A stretch of 64,000 bases of DNA from Streptococcus sp. DD12 (GTDB taxonomy: Bacteria; Bacillota; Bacilli; Lactobacillales; Streptococcaceae). The translations under genes were made by a program, and so were the position numbers. The stretch covers positions 686,375-750,374 of the forward strand of contig NZ_KQ969495.1 of the NCBI RefSeq assembly GCF_001578885.1, read 5' to 3'. The notes under the pieces were generated by a model. It ran no database searches. It was not told where the DNA came from and saw only the letters and a program-made list of their open reading frames with translations. This document shows positions 31,272 through 39,668 of the stretch, piece by piece. Each line of letters opens with the position of its first letter. Positions within the stretch are counted from its first letter, which is position 1.

Positions 31272-31783
31272 TAGTTTTCTTCCTCAAACATGGCGAAGGT
31301 CCAGTCGCTCGCTTCGATGAGTATCGAAACAAATGCTTCTAGAGCTTCTTTATCTTGAACATCATAGTCAGCGACTTCCCTAGAATCCAAATCAAGAACT
31401 CCTAAAAGGCGACCCTGCTTTATCATCGGGACAACAATCTCACTACGTGCCTGACTGTCACAGGCAATATAGTTGGCGTGCAGGCGCACGTCGTCGACAA
31501 TAAGGCTATTTCCTTCCTGAGCAACCTGACCGCAGACCCCTTTGCCTAGTGGGATATGGACGCAGGAAACCCCACCCTGAAAGGGGCCTAAAATCAGCTC
31601 TTGGCCGTCAAACAGGTAAAAACCTGCAAAAACACTCTTTGGTAAGGTCAACATGAGCAAGGCGGAAGCATTGGCGAGATTGGCCATCAGATTGGACTCT
31701 TCTGCAAACAGCGCTCGCGCTTGGGCCAACAGCAATGCGTACGCCTCTTGCTTGTCTTCATTTCTATTTGTCATAGTCTTCAT
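31271..31783 (-). CDS. Free methionine-(R)-sulfoxide reductase (GAF domain)
   Basis: A 170-residue GAF-domain protein. The three cysteines of fRMsr enzymes are present in the usual places: VSCVHIPLGKGVCG and YIACDSQARSEIVVPM. It would reduce free methionine-R-sulfoxide, complementing the MsrAB enzyme at 61914-62849. I start at MKTMTNRNE (31783); a second ATG three codons later is equally possible, since no strong ribosome site is seen. It sits directly upstream of dnaX, a common streptococcal arrangement. Confidence 0.88.
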   Translation of the reverse strand: MKTMTNRNEDKQEAYALLLAQARALFAEESNLMANLANASALLMLTLPKSVFAGFYLFDGQELILGPFQGGVSCVHIPLGKGVCGQVAQEGNSLIVDDVRLHANYIACDSQARSEIVVPMIKQGRLLGVLDLDSREVADYDVQDKEALEAFVSILIEASDWTFAMFEEEN

Positions 31784-31801
31784 TATATCAAAAATACGAA
31801 A

Positions 31802-31839
31802 AAAGATAGGGTTGAAAGCCATCTTTCAACCCTATCTTT
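31802..31839 (-). terminator. Terminator of the sialic acid operon
   Basis: AAAGATAGGGTTGAAAG and CTTTCAACCCTATCTTT form a perfect 17-bp stem around 4 bases, followed by T residues on the minus strand, about 60 bases after neuA. Confidence 0.9.
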
Positions 31840-31897
31840 AGCTAAAAGTGTTCTAAAGACCAAGTCAGAACCGGTTCATTTTCAGTAAGGGCGCTAA

Positions 31898-33133
31898 CTA
31901 CTCTTTTACCGTCTTAAGAAAGTCTTGGAGGCCTGCTTGGAGGAGGGCTTTGCCTTGGGCATTATAGTGCAACCCATCATCTGTCAGGTCATAGCGAAGC
32001 TTGCCATCTCTTGCCAAAAGCTGATTGAGATCCCAGATAGCCAGCCCCTTTTCCTGACAAAAGTCACGTAACCAAGCATTTATGGCTGCAATGTCTGCAT
32101 TGGACAGCTCTGAGCGAAAAAGACTGTGAGCAATGGTGGTCACATAAACCTTTCGGCCCGCCAATTTGTCAAATAGGCCCTCAAAATCCTTCTTGATGCT
32201 AGACACATCAGCCCCGACCATCACATCATTAACCCCAAGCGAAACCAAGACGGTGGTCACATCAGCTGTCAAAAGGTGGTCACAGTGAGCTAGGAAATTT
32301 GCTAACCTTCCACCAGCCAATGACTGGTTGGTAAATCCAGCAAGTTCAAGCCCCAAAAGGCGGTCATCTCCCCAAATAAGGGCGGATTGGCCACCTGCCT
32401 CGGCCAGGGCTTCAAACTGCCGGGCGAAACTTGCCTTGTTTTTTTCGTCTTGTTTGGCATAGTCGAAGCCCATAAGGCCCATGGCATGCTTAAAGTCAGT
32501 TAGATTATCGACATCTAAAGACCGTTGAGCTGGCATGAGATAGGCCTTGGTCTTCTCCGTAAAAAAGCTCTTCTCCGATAAATACCCTCCCTTGGTCGCC
32601 ATGAATATAGCACCATTAGGGTAATACAATGGGGCTTGGTTTTGCCTGCGATAGCCTTTATCAATTCCAACAATATCCTGCGCCATGCCATCTGCGGACA
32701 AACGGGTAAAAAGGCTAGGGTGTTTATCAACGGCTGAAAAAGATACCACCGCATGACAATTGGAAGGGTCAAAGAGCTGGTAAGCTTCTCGAATGTCCTG
32801 CCCAGTCCGCAAGGGAGAGGTTGCCTGCAAGAGCACAAAGACCTGTTCGTCCGCATAAGGCGCCAAAAAGTCTTCCAGCACATCGTAGGTAGTTGCCTGG
32901 TCTGAAGCTAGAGCTTCTGAACGCAGGACGACTCTGATCCCCATCTCACGGCACAGGTCAGAATAAAGCGATGAATCCGTCGAGACCACGATGGCTTCTT
33001 TGTCAAACAAGTGGGAATCCAAGGCAGCTTGAATGGTATGAAAAGCCATGGGCTTACCATCCAGATAGAGCATATTTTTATCCGGCAACCCCTTGGAGCC
33101 TGAACGGATGGGAATGATACAGATGGGTTTCAT
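31898..33133 (-). CDS. neuA: CMP-sialic acid synthetase with C-terminal SGNH-like domain
   Basis: NeuA activates sialic acid with CTP. The N-terminal domain (about 1-225) starts MKPICIIPIRSGSKGLPDKN, the CTP-binding loop. The second domain (about 235-411) is an SGNH-hydrolase fold, as in the bifunctional NeuA of group B streptococci that removes O-acetyl groups. Its block III (LGVNDVM) and block V (DDGLHYN) are present, but block I reads IWGDDRLLG, lacking the usual nucleophile serine, so esterase activity is doubtful. Start at 33133 has GAGGAAA upstream; a 17-residue longer frame does not. Last gene of the operon. Confidence 0.93.
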   Translation of the reverse strand: MKPICIIPIRSGSKGLPDKNMLYLDGKPMAFHTIQAALDSHLFDKEAIVVSTDSSLYSDLCREMGIRVVLRSEALASDQATTYDVLEDFLAPYADEQVFVLLQATSPLRTGQDIREAYQLFDPSNCHAVVSFSAVDKHPSLFTRLSADGMAQDIVGIDKGYRRQNQAPLYYPNGAIFMATKGGYLSEKSFFTEKTKAYLMPAQRSLDVDNLTDFKHAMGLMGFDYAKQDEKNKASFARQFEALAEAGGQSALIWGDDRLLGLELAGFTNQSLAGGRLANFLAHCDHLLTADVTTVLVSLGVNDVMVGADVSSIKKDFEGLFDKLAGRKVYVTTIAHSLFRSELSNADIAAINAWLRDFCQEKGLAIWDLNQLLARDGKLRYDLTDDGLHYNAQGKALLQAGLQDFLKTVKE

Positions 33134-33143
33134 AAGATTTCCT

Positions 33144-33773
33144 CTACTTGATTTTTCGGGCGGGAAGCCCCACATAGGTGCCACTTTCTGTGATCGAGCG
33201 TACCACAGTGGCCCCTGCCCCGATAATCACAGCCGACACGACATCTATCAACTGCACCAGCGTGGCGCTGCTTCCCACATACACATCTTCTGCCAGATGA
33301 CAAAGCCCATTGACTGTCGCATTGGGTGCAATATTACAATGCCCATCAATCACCGTGTGGTGTTCTACGATTGCGTTGGTATTGACCACCGTGTTATCCC
33401 CAAGCTCTACCTTGGAGCCGATAAAAGCCCCGTAGCCGACAAAGATGCCTCGCCCACAAATGCTTTCAGGAGTCAAAACAGCTGCCTGAGGGCTGATAAT
33501 ATTAAAAAGGGCATCATAGTGATTTTCTGCCACAGCCTCAAAAATTTCTTGGCGTTTTTTATTTTCACCGATGGTGATAAAGACCTTGTCCACCTGCCCC
33601 TTTTCCAGTGCAGCAACTGCCTGATCCAGCCGACCCAAGATAGGGTAGCCATCATGGTCTGAGATGGGCTTATCGTCAAAAAAACCAATAAACTGATAAC
33701 GTAGAGGATCTAAAATGGGTAAGATAGCATCTGCATGACTACCCGCCCCTAAAAATGCGACGCGTTCTTTCAT
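33144..33773 (-). CDS. neuD: Sialic acid O-acetyltransferase NeuD
   Basis: NeuD acetylates sialic acid inside the cell in group B streptococci. The 209-residue protein has a PglD-like N-terminal Rossmann part (VAFLGAGSHADAILPIL) and a left-handed beta-helix of hexapeptide repeats (GAFIGSKVELGDNTVV, CNIAPNATVNGLCHL). It overlaps neuC by 4 bases and is followed by neuA after 10. With NeuA possibly inactive as an esterase, acetylated sialic acid could persist (inference). Confidence 0.92.
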   Translation of the reverse strand: MKERVAFLGAGSHADAILPILDPLRYQFIGFFDDKPISDHDGYPILGRLDQAVAALEKGQVDKVFITIGENKKRQEIFEAVAENHYDALFNIISPQAAVLTPESICGRGIFVGYGAFIGSKVELGDNTVVNTNAIVEHHTVIDGHCNIAPNATVNGLCHLAEDVYVGSSATLVQLIDVVSAVIIGAGATVVRSITESGTYVGLPARKIK

Positions 33774-34921
33774 ACCTCTCCTTTGATGTCATAGAAATCT
33801 TTAGCCGTTGTCAGCCCTTCCTTGAGAGCCTCTTTAATGGCCAAGTAAGCCTTTTGGCTAGCCTGCGGTTGAAAATAGGGGTTGGAAAAATCCGTCACCT
33901 CAGCCATAGCTGCAATCCCTTGTGAAATTGCCTGTTCATCTACAGGAACATCCAAGACACTCGGGCCATGTAAACGCCCTTTTTGGCGATCACCAATATT
34001 TAGCGTCGGCCGGTTCAAGGACGGCACTTCGATGAGACCCGAGGAAGAATTTCCAATGAGTCCTTTAGAATGCGCGACTAGCGACTGGTATTCTTGCGTC
34101 GTTAAAGACGAAAAGAGATAGCGACCGGTTGCTGTTGCTGCTGCTACAAATTCGCGGATTTGTGCCATAATCACATCCGACCCTGTATCCGAGTTGGCCC
34201 CGATAAAGACCAGCGACTGGTCTATGCCCTGCAAGGCCTTTAAGAGCGTCGCAATCTGTTGCGCTGCTGCTGTCTCCCCATCTAGGGTCACTGGGTGAAA
34301 GAGTACCACATAGTAGTCCTTGAGGGGGATATCTAAGCCTTCTTCTAAGCTGGCCAAGCTCAGACGGGGAAGATTGAGGGCATTTTCCACCCCCAATGCG
34401 CCCGTATTGATTACTCGTTCAGGAGCTTCTCCCATCTGAATGACCCGCTTACGATAATCTTCAGTTGCCGTTAAATGCAGGTGACTCATCTTGGTAATCG
34501 CATGGCGAATGTATTCGTCAAAGTTTCCCAAGGTTTTTTCGCCACCATGCAAATGGCAAACTGGCACGTTGTAAAGCAAGGCCGTGTTGGCAACTGCCAA
34601 CATCTCATAACGGTCCCCTAAAATGATAATCAAGTCATAAGTGACGCTTTCAAAAAGCTCAGACAAGGCCAGTTGCAAGCGGGAAATAGCTGCCACAGCA
34701 ACTGCTTTTGACGTGTTTGTAAGCCCTAATGGAATCTTTTTGGTCAGCTTAAAGCCATCTGCCTCAATGACGCGATAGGTCAGGCCATAGATTTCTTCCA
34801 TGTGCATGGCAGTGGCGACAATATCCAACTGAATTTGAGGGTCTTGGTCCAACTTGGCCATCAGCCCCTTCATAATCCCATATTCAGCTCTCGAACCTGT
34901 CACTAAACAAATACGTTTCAT
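33770..34921 (-). CDS. neuC: UDP-GlcNAc 2-epimerase (hydrolysing) NeuC
   Basis: NeuC makes ManNAc from UDP-GlcNAc, the first committed step to sialic acid. The 383-residue protein starts MKRICLVTGSRAEYGIMKGL and has VCHLHGGEKTLGNFDEYIRH and LIGNSSSGLIEVPSL, the family active-site motifs. It starts 3 bases after the acyltransferase gene and overlaps neuD by 4. Confidence 0.96.
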   Translation of the reverse strand: MKRICLVTGSRAEYGIMKGLMAKLDQDPQIQLDIVATAMHMEEIYGLTYRVIEADGFKLTKKIPLGLTNTSKAVAVAAISRLQLALSELFESVTYDLIIILGDRYEMLAVANTALLYNVPVCHLHGGEKTLGNFDEYIRHAITKMSHLHLTATEDYRKRVIQMGEAPERVINTGALGVENALNLPRLSLASLEEGLDIPLKDYYVVLFHPVTLDGETAAAQQIATLLKALQGIDQSLVFIGANSDTGSDVIMAQIREFVAAATATGRYLFSSLTTQEYQSLVAHSKGLIGNSSSGLIEVPSLNRPTLNIGDRQKGRLHGPSVLDVPVDEQAISQGIAAMAEVTDFSNPYFQPQASQKAYLAIKEALKEGLTTAKDFYDIKGEV

Positions 34922-34924
34922 ACC

Positions 34925-35950
34925 TTACCCTATCCCTAACTTTCTAAACATTGGTAAGCGATTGATGGCCCAAACAAGCCCCATACAAACCAAGGTGACT
35001 AAGAGCGTTTCGAGCAGATTGTATGCCAAGGTCGGTTTGACAAAAGCTGGTAGGCGATACATGGCAAAAACAATCACAATTTCCTGAATACAATAAATGG
35101 CTAAGCTGTGTTGCCCCAGATAAACCAAGGGGTGTTTCAGCAGAGATTTTTCCAACCAAGGAGTCAAAAGAAAGGTCACTGAGAAGACAGTCGCGTTAGC
35201 CGAGAGACCTATTCCCAAACGAATGCCATCATTGTAGAGCTGTTGCAAGCGGGAAAATGAGGCGTCAGGAAACAAGACAGAGTAACGGCTGTTATAGATG
35301 TATTGCCCTGTATGAAAATGGGGGTAAAGCAGCACCGTCACAAGCAAAGACAGAAGAAAAATTTGCCAGATATGCGCCTTCACCCAGGGAAGCAGTCGGT
35401 CCTTATACTTGGCAAAGAAATAGGCCAAAGCAAAGAAAGGGTAGAGGAAGAACAATTTTGACAGGTCAAAGATTTTAAATCCATTGGGGACCAAAAAGGT
35501 CAAAACAAAGACTAAGCCATATACCCAAAGGCTGTCTGCAAACCAGCGATGCACCAAAGCAAAACCAATAGACAAGGCCAAGATAGCCCATAAAAACCAA
35601 TAGTGGCCTTGAAGAACCAAAAGGTAGCCAGAAAGGGTCCAATGCGAATGAAGCAAGAGATAGCTCAAGGTATCATAAAAGAAGAGTGGAAGGAGAAATT
35701 GCACAAGCCGTTTTTTCAAAAGGCTGACAGTTTCGTACTTGCTTACCGAAAAATAAAAGAGGTAACCACTCACCAAGGCGAACAAAGGCATATGAAAACT
35801 ATAAATCGCCCGAAAGAGCGGATTTTCATAATAAGCCCCTGTCGTTAAATTGACCTGTCCTCTAAAATCAGAAAGGGTGTGACCAAAAATCATGAGAACA
35901 ATAGCCAAACCACGAATAATATCCAAATAGGCCGAACGTTTCTTTTTCAT
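34925..35950 (-). CDS. Membrane acyltransferase family 3 protein (O-acetylase-like)
   Basis: An integral membrane protein of 341 residues with about ten hydrophobic segments. The N-terminus YLDIIRGLAIVLMIFGHTL has the R/K-G-L-A and histidine of acyltransferase-3 enzymes, and a second segment reads YSFHMPLFALVSGYLF, as in the fucose 4-O-acetylase-like group. It probably O-acylates an extracytoplasmic glycan. It lies between neuB and neuC, where group B streptococcal loci have none, with short spacings that imply one transcript. Confidence 0.85.
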   Translation of the reverse strand: MKKKRSAYLDIIRGLAIVLMIFGHTLSDFRGQVNLTTGAYYENPLFRAIYSFHMPLFALVSGYLFYFSVSKYETVSLLKKRLVQFLLPLFFYDTLSYLLLHSHWTLSGYLLVLQGHYWFLWAILALSIGFALVHRWFADSLWVYGLVFVLTFLVPNGFKIFDLSKLFFLYPFFALAYFFAKYKDRLLPWVKAHIWQIFLLSLLVTVLLYPHFHTGQYIYNSRYSVLFPDASFSRLQQLYNDGIRLGIGLSANATVFSVTFLLTPWLEKSLLKHPLVYLGQHSLAIYCIQEIVIVFAMYRLPAFVKPTLAYNLLETLLVTLVCMGLVWAINRLPMFRKLGIG

Positions 35951-35969
35951 TTTACTGTTTTAGCTCCCC

Positions 35970-36997
35970 TTACTTATCGTCGCTTAGTTGTGGCCTAAAC
36001 CGACTATCCACAATAACTTGGTCTTCATCAAAATCAGCCTCTGCTTCTTTTCCTAAGATGTCATACCAGGCCATGGGTGAAATGCCATTTCCCGGCCGCT
36101 TGACAGTGATGTTTGCAGTTGTGAAGCGTTCCCCCTTAGCAATCGGTTTTAAGGCAACCACTGATTTTCTGGCAACGATTTTATTTTTTCCTCAACTGCT
36201 TCAGGGACTTTTTCAAATCTTCCCAGAGCTTCTTCGACGATTCGAACGCCCTTGACTAAGCGCTTGAGAACATCTGGTGTGGCACTAGCCTTATGGTCAG
36301 GACCGGGCATATTTTGGTCTAAGGTGAAATGCTTTTCGATTACTTCCGCACCAAGGGCTGCCGCAGCAATGGGCACCTCATAGCCAATCGAGTGGTCAGA
36401 ATAGCCAATCGTTACCCCCGGAAAAGCTTTTTTCAAGGTCGTGATAACATTAAGATTCAGCGCCTCATAAGGGGTTGGGTATTCTGTCGTGCAGTGCAAA
36501 ATGGACAAATCCTGGGTCCCCTTGTCTCGCAAAATCCTAACAGCCTCCTGAATCTCATCCAAGGTTGCCATGCCTGTCGAAAGGATTACCTTTTTGCCTT
36601 GTTGGCCAATTTTCTCTAGGTAAGGCAAATTCGTAATCTCCCCAGACGGAATTTTGTAGACAGGCATGTCCGTGCTGATGAGAAAATCCAAAGACTCTTG
36701 ATCAAAGGGGGTAGAAAAGACATCAACCCCTTTTTCCTGACAATAATCGCGTAAACTGAGGTATTCTTCAAAGCTCAGTTCCAAGCGACGGGTCATTTCC
36801 AATTGGCTGTCTGCTGTCCCTGTTGTCACCTTTTGATAATCTGCTTTAGGCGCATAGCGGGAAATCAACTTGTCGGCTTTAAAAGTTTGAAATTTGACAG
36901 CATCAACCCCACAGGCCACTGCCTCATCCACCATCTGACGGGCCAACTGCACATCCCCATTGTGGTTACAACCGATTTCAGCAATAATATAAACCAT
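35970..36997 (-). CDS. neuB: N-acetylneuraminate synthase NeuB, interrupted by a one-base frameshift
   Basis: NeuB condenses ManNAc with phosphoenolpyruvate to sialic acid. The TIM-barrel part starts MVYIIAEIGCNHNGDVQLAR and has KFQTFKADKLISRYA and HCTTEYPTPYEALNL. The frame breaks in a 6-A tract (36184-36189 on the plus strand) at residue about 271. One added A gives EEKNKIVARKSVVALKPIAK and joins the C-terminal SAF antifreeze-like domain (KGERFTTANITVKRPGNGIS), total 342 residues, the family length. As given, the protein would lose the SAF domain, which closes the active site of the partner subunit, and be non-functional. Confidence 0.93.
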
Positions 36998-37006
36998 ATG
37001 AACTCC

Positions 37007-38407
37007 TTAAAAAAGATTGCGCTTTTGTAAAAAACGTGTGATGATTGCTCGATAATACCAGGCAAAGGCCAGGCTGATGAAAAAACAAGCCAGCCAGCGT
37101 ACCCAAAGTTGGTCCAAAAATTGATTGATAAAAAGGGCATAAAGTCCGACAAGGCCTATCAAGACGAGGAAATGTTTTTCCGTCATCTCATCGTAACGAT
37201 ATCTAGCCTTGGCAATCAGGTGATGAAAGACCAACAAGAGCAGGTAAGCCAACAAGGTCGCCAAAGCTGCCCCGTAAATGCCTAGCCAACCAATCAAAAC
37301 CAGATTCAGTAAAAAATTGATGCCTGCTGACAAGAGGGTACCGACAGGAATGTAAAGGGTACTGCCATGGTAAAACTGAATATTGACTGGGAAAGTATAC
37401 AAAAAGACCAGGTAATAACTGACAATAATCCAAGCGATGAAAGACTGGCTATCTCGGTAGGCACTGCTTCCCATCAGACCAACCAACTCCGGAAAGACAC
37501 TCAGGTAGCCCAGGGTCAAAAAGGTACCGGCCAAAAGATAATGCCTTTTATATTCCTGGATTTGCTCTTTATTCTTTTGACGCTTGGCTTCAAAAAACCA
37601 CGGCACCCAGGCGGTATTCATGCTATTTAAGACAATCTGAATAATCAACCCCAGTGAGTAACCAAAACTATAGAGGGCGACCTGACGCATCCCCAGCATT
37701 TTGCCAATCATGATGCGGTCGAGTTGATTGAGTAAATTGTGGCCCAGGGTATGAAAAACCAAGGGTAAAGATGTCGCCAAGATAAAGGGGAGATAGGCCT
37801 TTTGCCACCAAACCACCTTCTTTTTTAGTAAAAAGAGAAAGTAGAGTATGCCCAAAATAAGCAAGGGAACAAAGCCACCGATGATACGTGCCCAAACCCC
37901 ATTTTTCAAGGCCAGCAGTAAAGCAACCGACAAGAAAACATTGCCAAAAGTTAAACCAAAAGACAAGAACAGTTGGTGTTTGGTCTCTTGATTCTGAATA
38001 AAATATTGGGAAAAACAAGCCTGAAGATGGCTAAAAAAGGCCTGAAATAAGATAAAAATGACTATTTCACTAGGAAACCCTAGCAGACTTTCCAAAAACC
38101 CTCTAAAGCAGAAGGCCACCAGCGATAGTATGAGAAAAAAGAGCAAGGATACTAGGCTACTCGTTGCCACATAATCATCAAACCGCTTGTCAAACTTGAC
38201 CTTGGCAATGCTAAAACTCCCATTGACCTGTAGGCCAATAAAAATCGCAAAAATGGTCACCCAAGATAAATAGAGGTTGTAATTCCCGTAATCCGCTTGA
38301 GTCATGACTCGGGTGTAGAGGGGCAGGGTGATAAAAGACACCCCTTGAATCAATAAGTTACCCACTGTATAGGCCAGACTTGAAGACCATAATCTATTTC
38401 GGCTCAT
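37007..38407 (-). CDS. Polysaccharide flippase (Wzx/MATE-like)
   Basis: A 466-residue protein with about 12-14 hydrophobic segments of the oligosaccharide flippase family (LAYTVGNLLIQGVSFITLPL at the N-terminus). It would move a lipid-linked glycan across the membrane. It is in the position of cpsL in group B streptococcal loci, between sialyltransferase and neuB. Its presence suggests the sialylated product is lipid-linked. It overlaps the sialyltransferase gene by 4 bases. Confidence 0.9.
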   Translation of the reverse strand: MSRNRLWSSSLAYTVGNLLIQGVSFITLPLYTRVMTQADYGNYNLYLSWVTIFAIFIGLQVNGSFSIAKVKFDKRFDDYVATSSLVSLLFFLILSLVAFCFRGFLESLLGFPSEIVIFILFQAFFSHLQACFSQYFIQNQETKHQLFLSFGLTFGNVFLSVALLLALKNGVWARIIGGFVPLLILGILYFLFLLKKKVVWWQKAYLPFILATSLPLVFHTLGHNLLNQLDRIMIGKMLGMRQVALYSFGYSLGLIIQIVLNSMNTAWVPWFFEAKRQKNKEQIQEYKRHYLLAGTFLTLGYLSVFPELVGLMGSSAYRDSQSFIAWIIVSYYLVFLYTFPVNIQFYHGSTLYIPVGTLLSAGINFLLNLVLIGWLGIYGAALATLLAYLLLLVFHHLIAKARYRYDEMTEKHFLVLIGLVGLYALFINQFLDQLWVRWLACFFISLAFAWYYRAIITRFLQKRNLF

Positions 38408-39426
38408 CTGATATCCCCTTCATCCAATCCATAGTCTCCCAGTAACTGAGCATCGTAGCTATCCCTTGCCCAATCGTAAAAGACCTGGCTAACCGTAGGG
38501 GCTTCAAAAAACTGATTGGCTGTTGACGAGTGGCTGACAACCAGAGACAGTTGCAGCTTCCCTTGGAGCGCCAAATATTCTACCGGCACAGCTTGAGCCA
38601 AGCAGGTGACGCCCTTGATCCCGTCATAAGTCAAGTGATCGCGGGGATGCCCCTTTAAAAGAACCTGATAGCCCGAGGCCTGGAGTCTGGTGATGACCTT
38701 TTCATAAAAATAGGCCTGCTGTGATGGGCTCATCAGGCCATCCTGAGCCAGAGGCTGTGTCAAAACTAAGGCTAAGCGCCCTCTTTCGTTAACTTCTGGG
38801 ACAGGGCCAAAAATGGCTTGCATATAGCTTTCTTTCTCTGACGACAGTTGCCTAAACAAGGCCTTTCGAGGCAAGACACAGAGTTTTGCGTAGCGACTAT
38901 CGGTCTGACTCACGGCCAAGTTTTCCCAACTATTGATTTCAATCGCCTGACAAGCTGAACTGTAGCCTCGTATCAGAGGGCGACGTTTGACCTGCCTTGC
39001 CAGTCTTTCTTTGAGACTTCTTGGATAACCCTGTTGATGGGCAATGGTGAAATAATTATAACCATCTTCCAGCAATACATAGGCTAGCTTTTGTCTATGA
39101 CAAAAAAATCCCTCAGGGGTATCATCGTTAAATAGGTAAATGTGAGCAAAGGACTGCAAAAAAGCCCGCATCTCTGCTAACAACGGACGCGGATAAAAAC
39201 CAAATTCTGACCGCAAGACATCCTTATCCTTGACCAAAACCCTTACCGGCGCACCCGATTGTCGAATCTGATAAGCCAGTTGCTGGGCATTGGAAATGGT
39301 GGTGCTCAACCAAAAGGTGACAGGGCCCCCTTCTTGCCAACGTGCCAAAGCGACCAAAAAATGATAAACCGTATGACAAATATACAAGTCTCCTGTCATT
39401 TTCTGCTTCTTCTGTTCTTTTTTCAT
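38404..39426 (-). CDS. Predicted sialyltransferase (GT52/CpsK-like)
   Basis: A 340-residue protein starting (after a basic lead) TGDLYICHTVYHFLVALARW. Features of bacterial sialyltransferases are present: YQVLLKGHPRDH (the HP motif) and LSLVVSHSSTANQF (the S/T motif near the C-terminus), which bind CMP-sialic acid. It is the only glycosyltransferase in the operon and precedes the flippase, as cpsK does in group B streptococci. I start at 39426 because AAGGACAG lies upstream, and the -10 of the promoter leaves the frame's earlier ATG at about the transcription start. Family call is good; acceptor unknown. Confidence 0.78.
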   Translation of the reverse strand: MKKEQKKQKMTGDLYICHTVYHFLVALARWQEGGPVTFWLSTTISNAQQLAYQIRQSGAPVRVLVKDKDVLRSEFGFYPRPLLAEMRAFLQSFAHIYLFNDDTPEGFFCHRQKLAYVLLEDGYNYFTIAHQQGYPRSLKERLARQVKRRPLIRGYSSACQAIEINSWENLAVSQTDSRYAKLCVLPRKALFRQLSSEKESYMQAIFGPVPEVNERGRLALVLTQPLAQDGLMSPSQQAYFYEKVITRLQASGYQVLLKGHPRDHLTYDGIKGVTCLAQAVPVEYLALQGKLQLSLVVSHSSTANQFFEAPTVSQVFYDWARDSYDAQLLGDYGLDEGDIR

Positions 39427-39456
39427 ACCTGTCCTTGCATCCCCTAACATTACTTT

Positions 39457-39486
39457 ATTGTAACACAGATTTCAATTCTAGGACAA
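39457..39486 (-). promoter_or_regulatory. Promoter of the sialic acid operon
   Basis: TTGTCC and TACAAT with an 18-base spacer, about 30 bases before the first gene and just after the uvrB terminator. Confidence 0.55.
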
Positions 39487-39489
39487 TAG

Positions 39490-39538
39490 AAAAAGAGAAA
39501 TTCCCTTACAGCGGCTAGCTTTGGAGGAATTTCTCTCT
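39490..39538 (-). terminator. Terminator after uvrB
   Basis: AGAGAAATTCC and GGAATTTCTCT form an 11-bp stem around a long loop, followed by T residues on the minus strand, about 130 bases after the uvrB stop. It abuts the promoter of the sialic acid operon. Confidence 0.65.
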
Positions 39539-39668
39539 GGAGAATTGGAGGCCATCACATCTCTGTTTGCGTCCGTTATTATTGTCATATTATCGAAAAA
39601 TTGACATCTTTTCGGGGCTGGCTGGCTGTCAACAGCCAAAAAGTGACCTTACTTACAGGAGTCTCCCC

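Noticed and set aside
31898..39426. Complete capsule (cps) locus
   Set aside because: No initiating glycosyltransferase, polymerase or regulatory wzg-wzh-wzd-wze genes; only the sialylation end is present.
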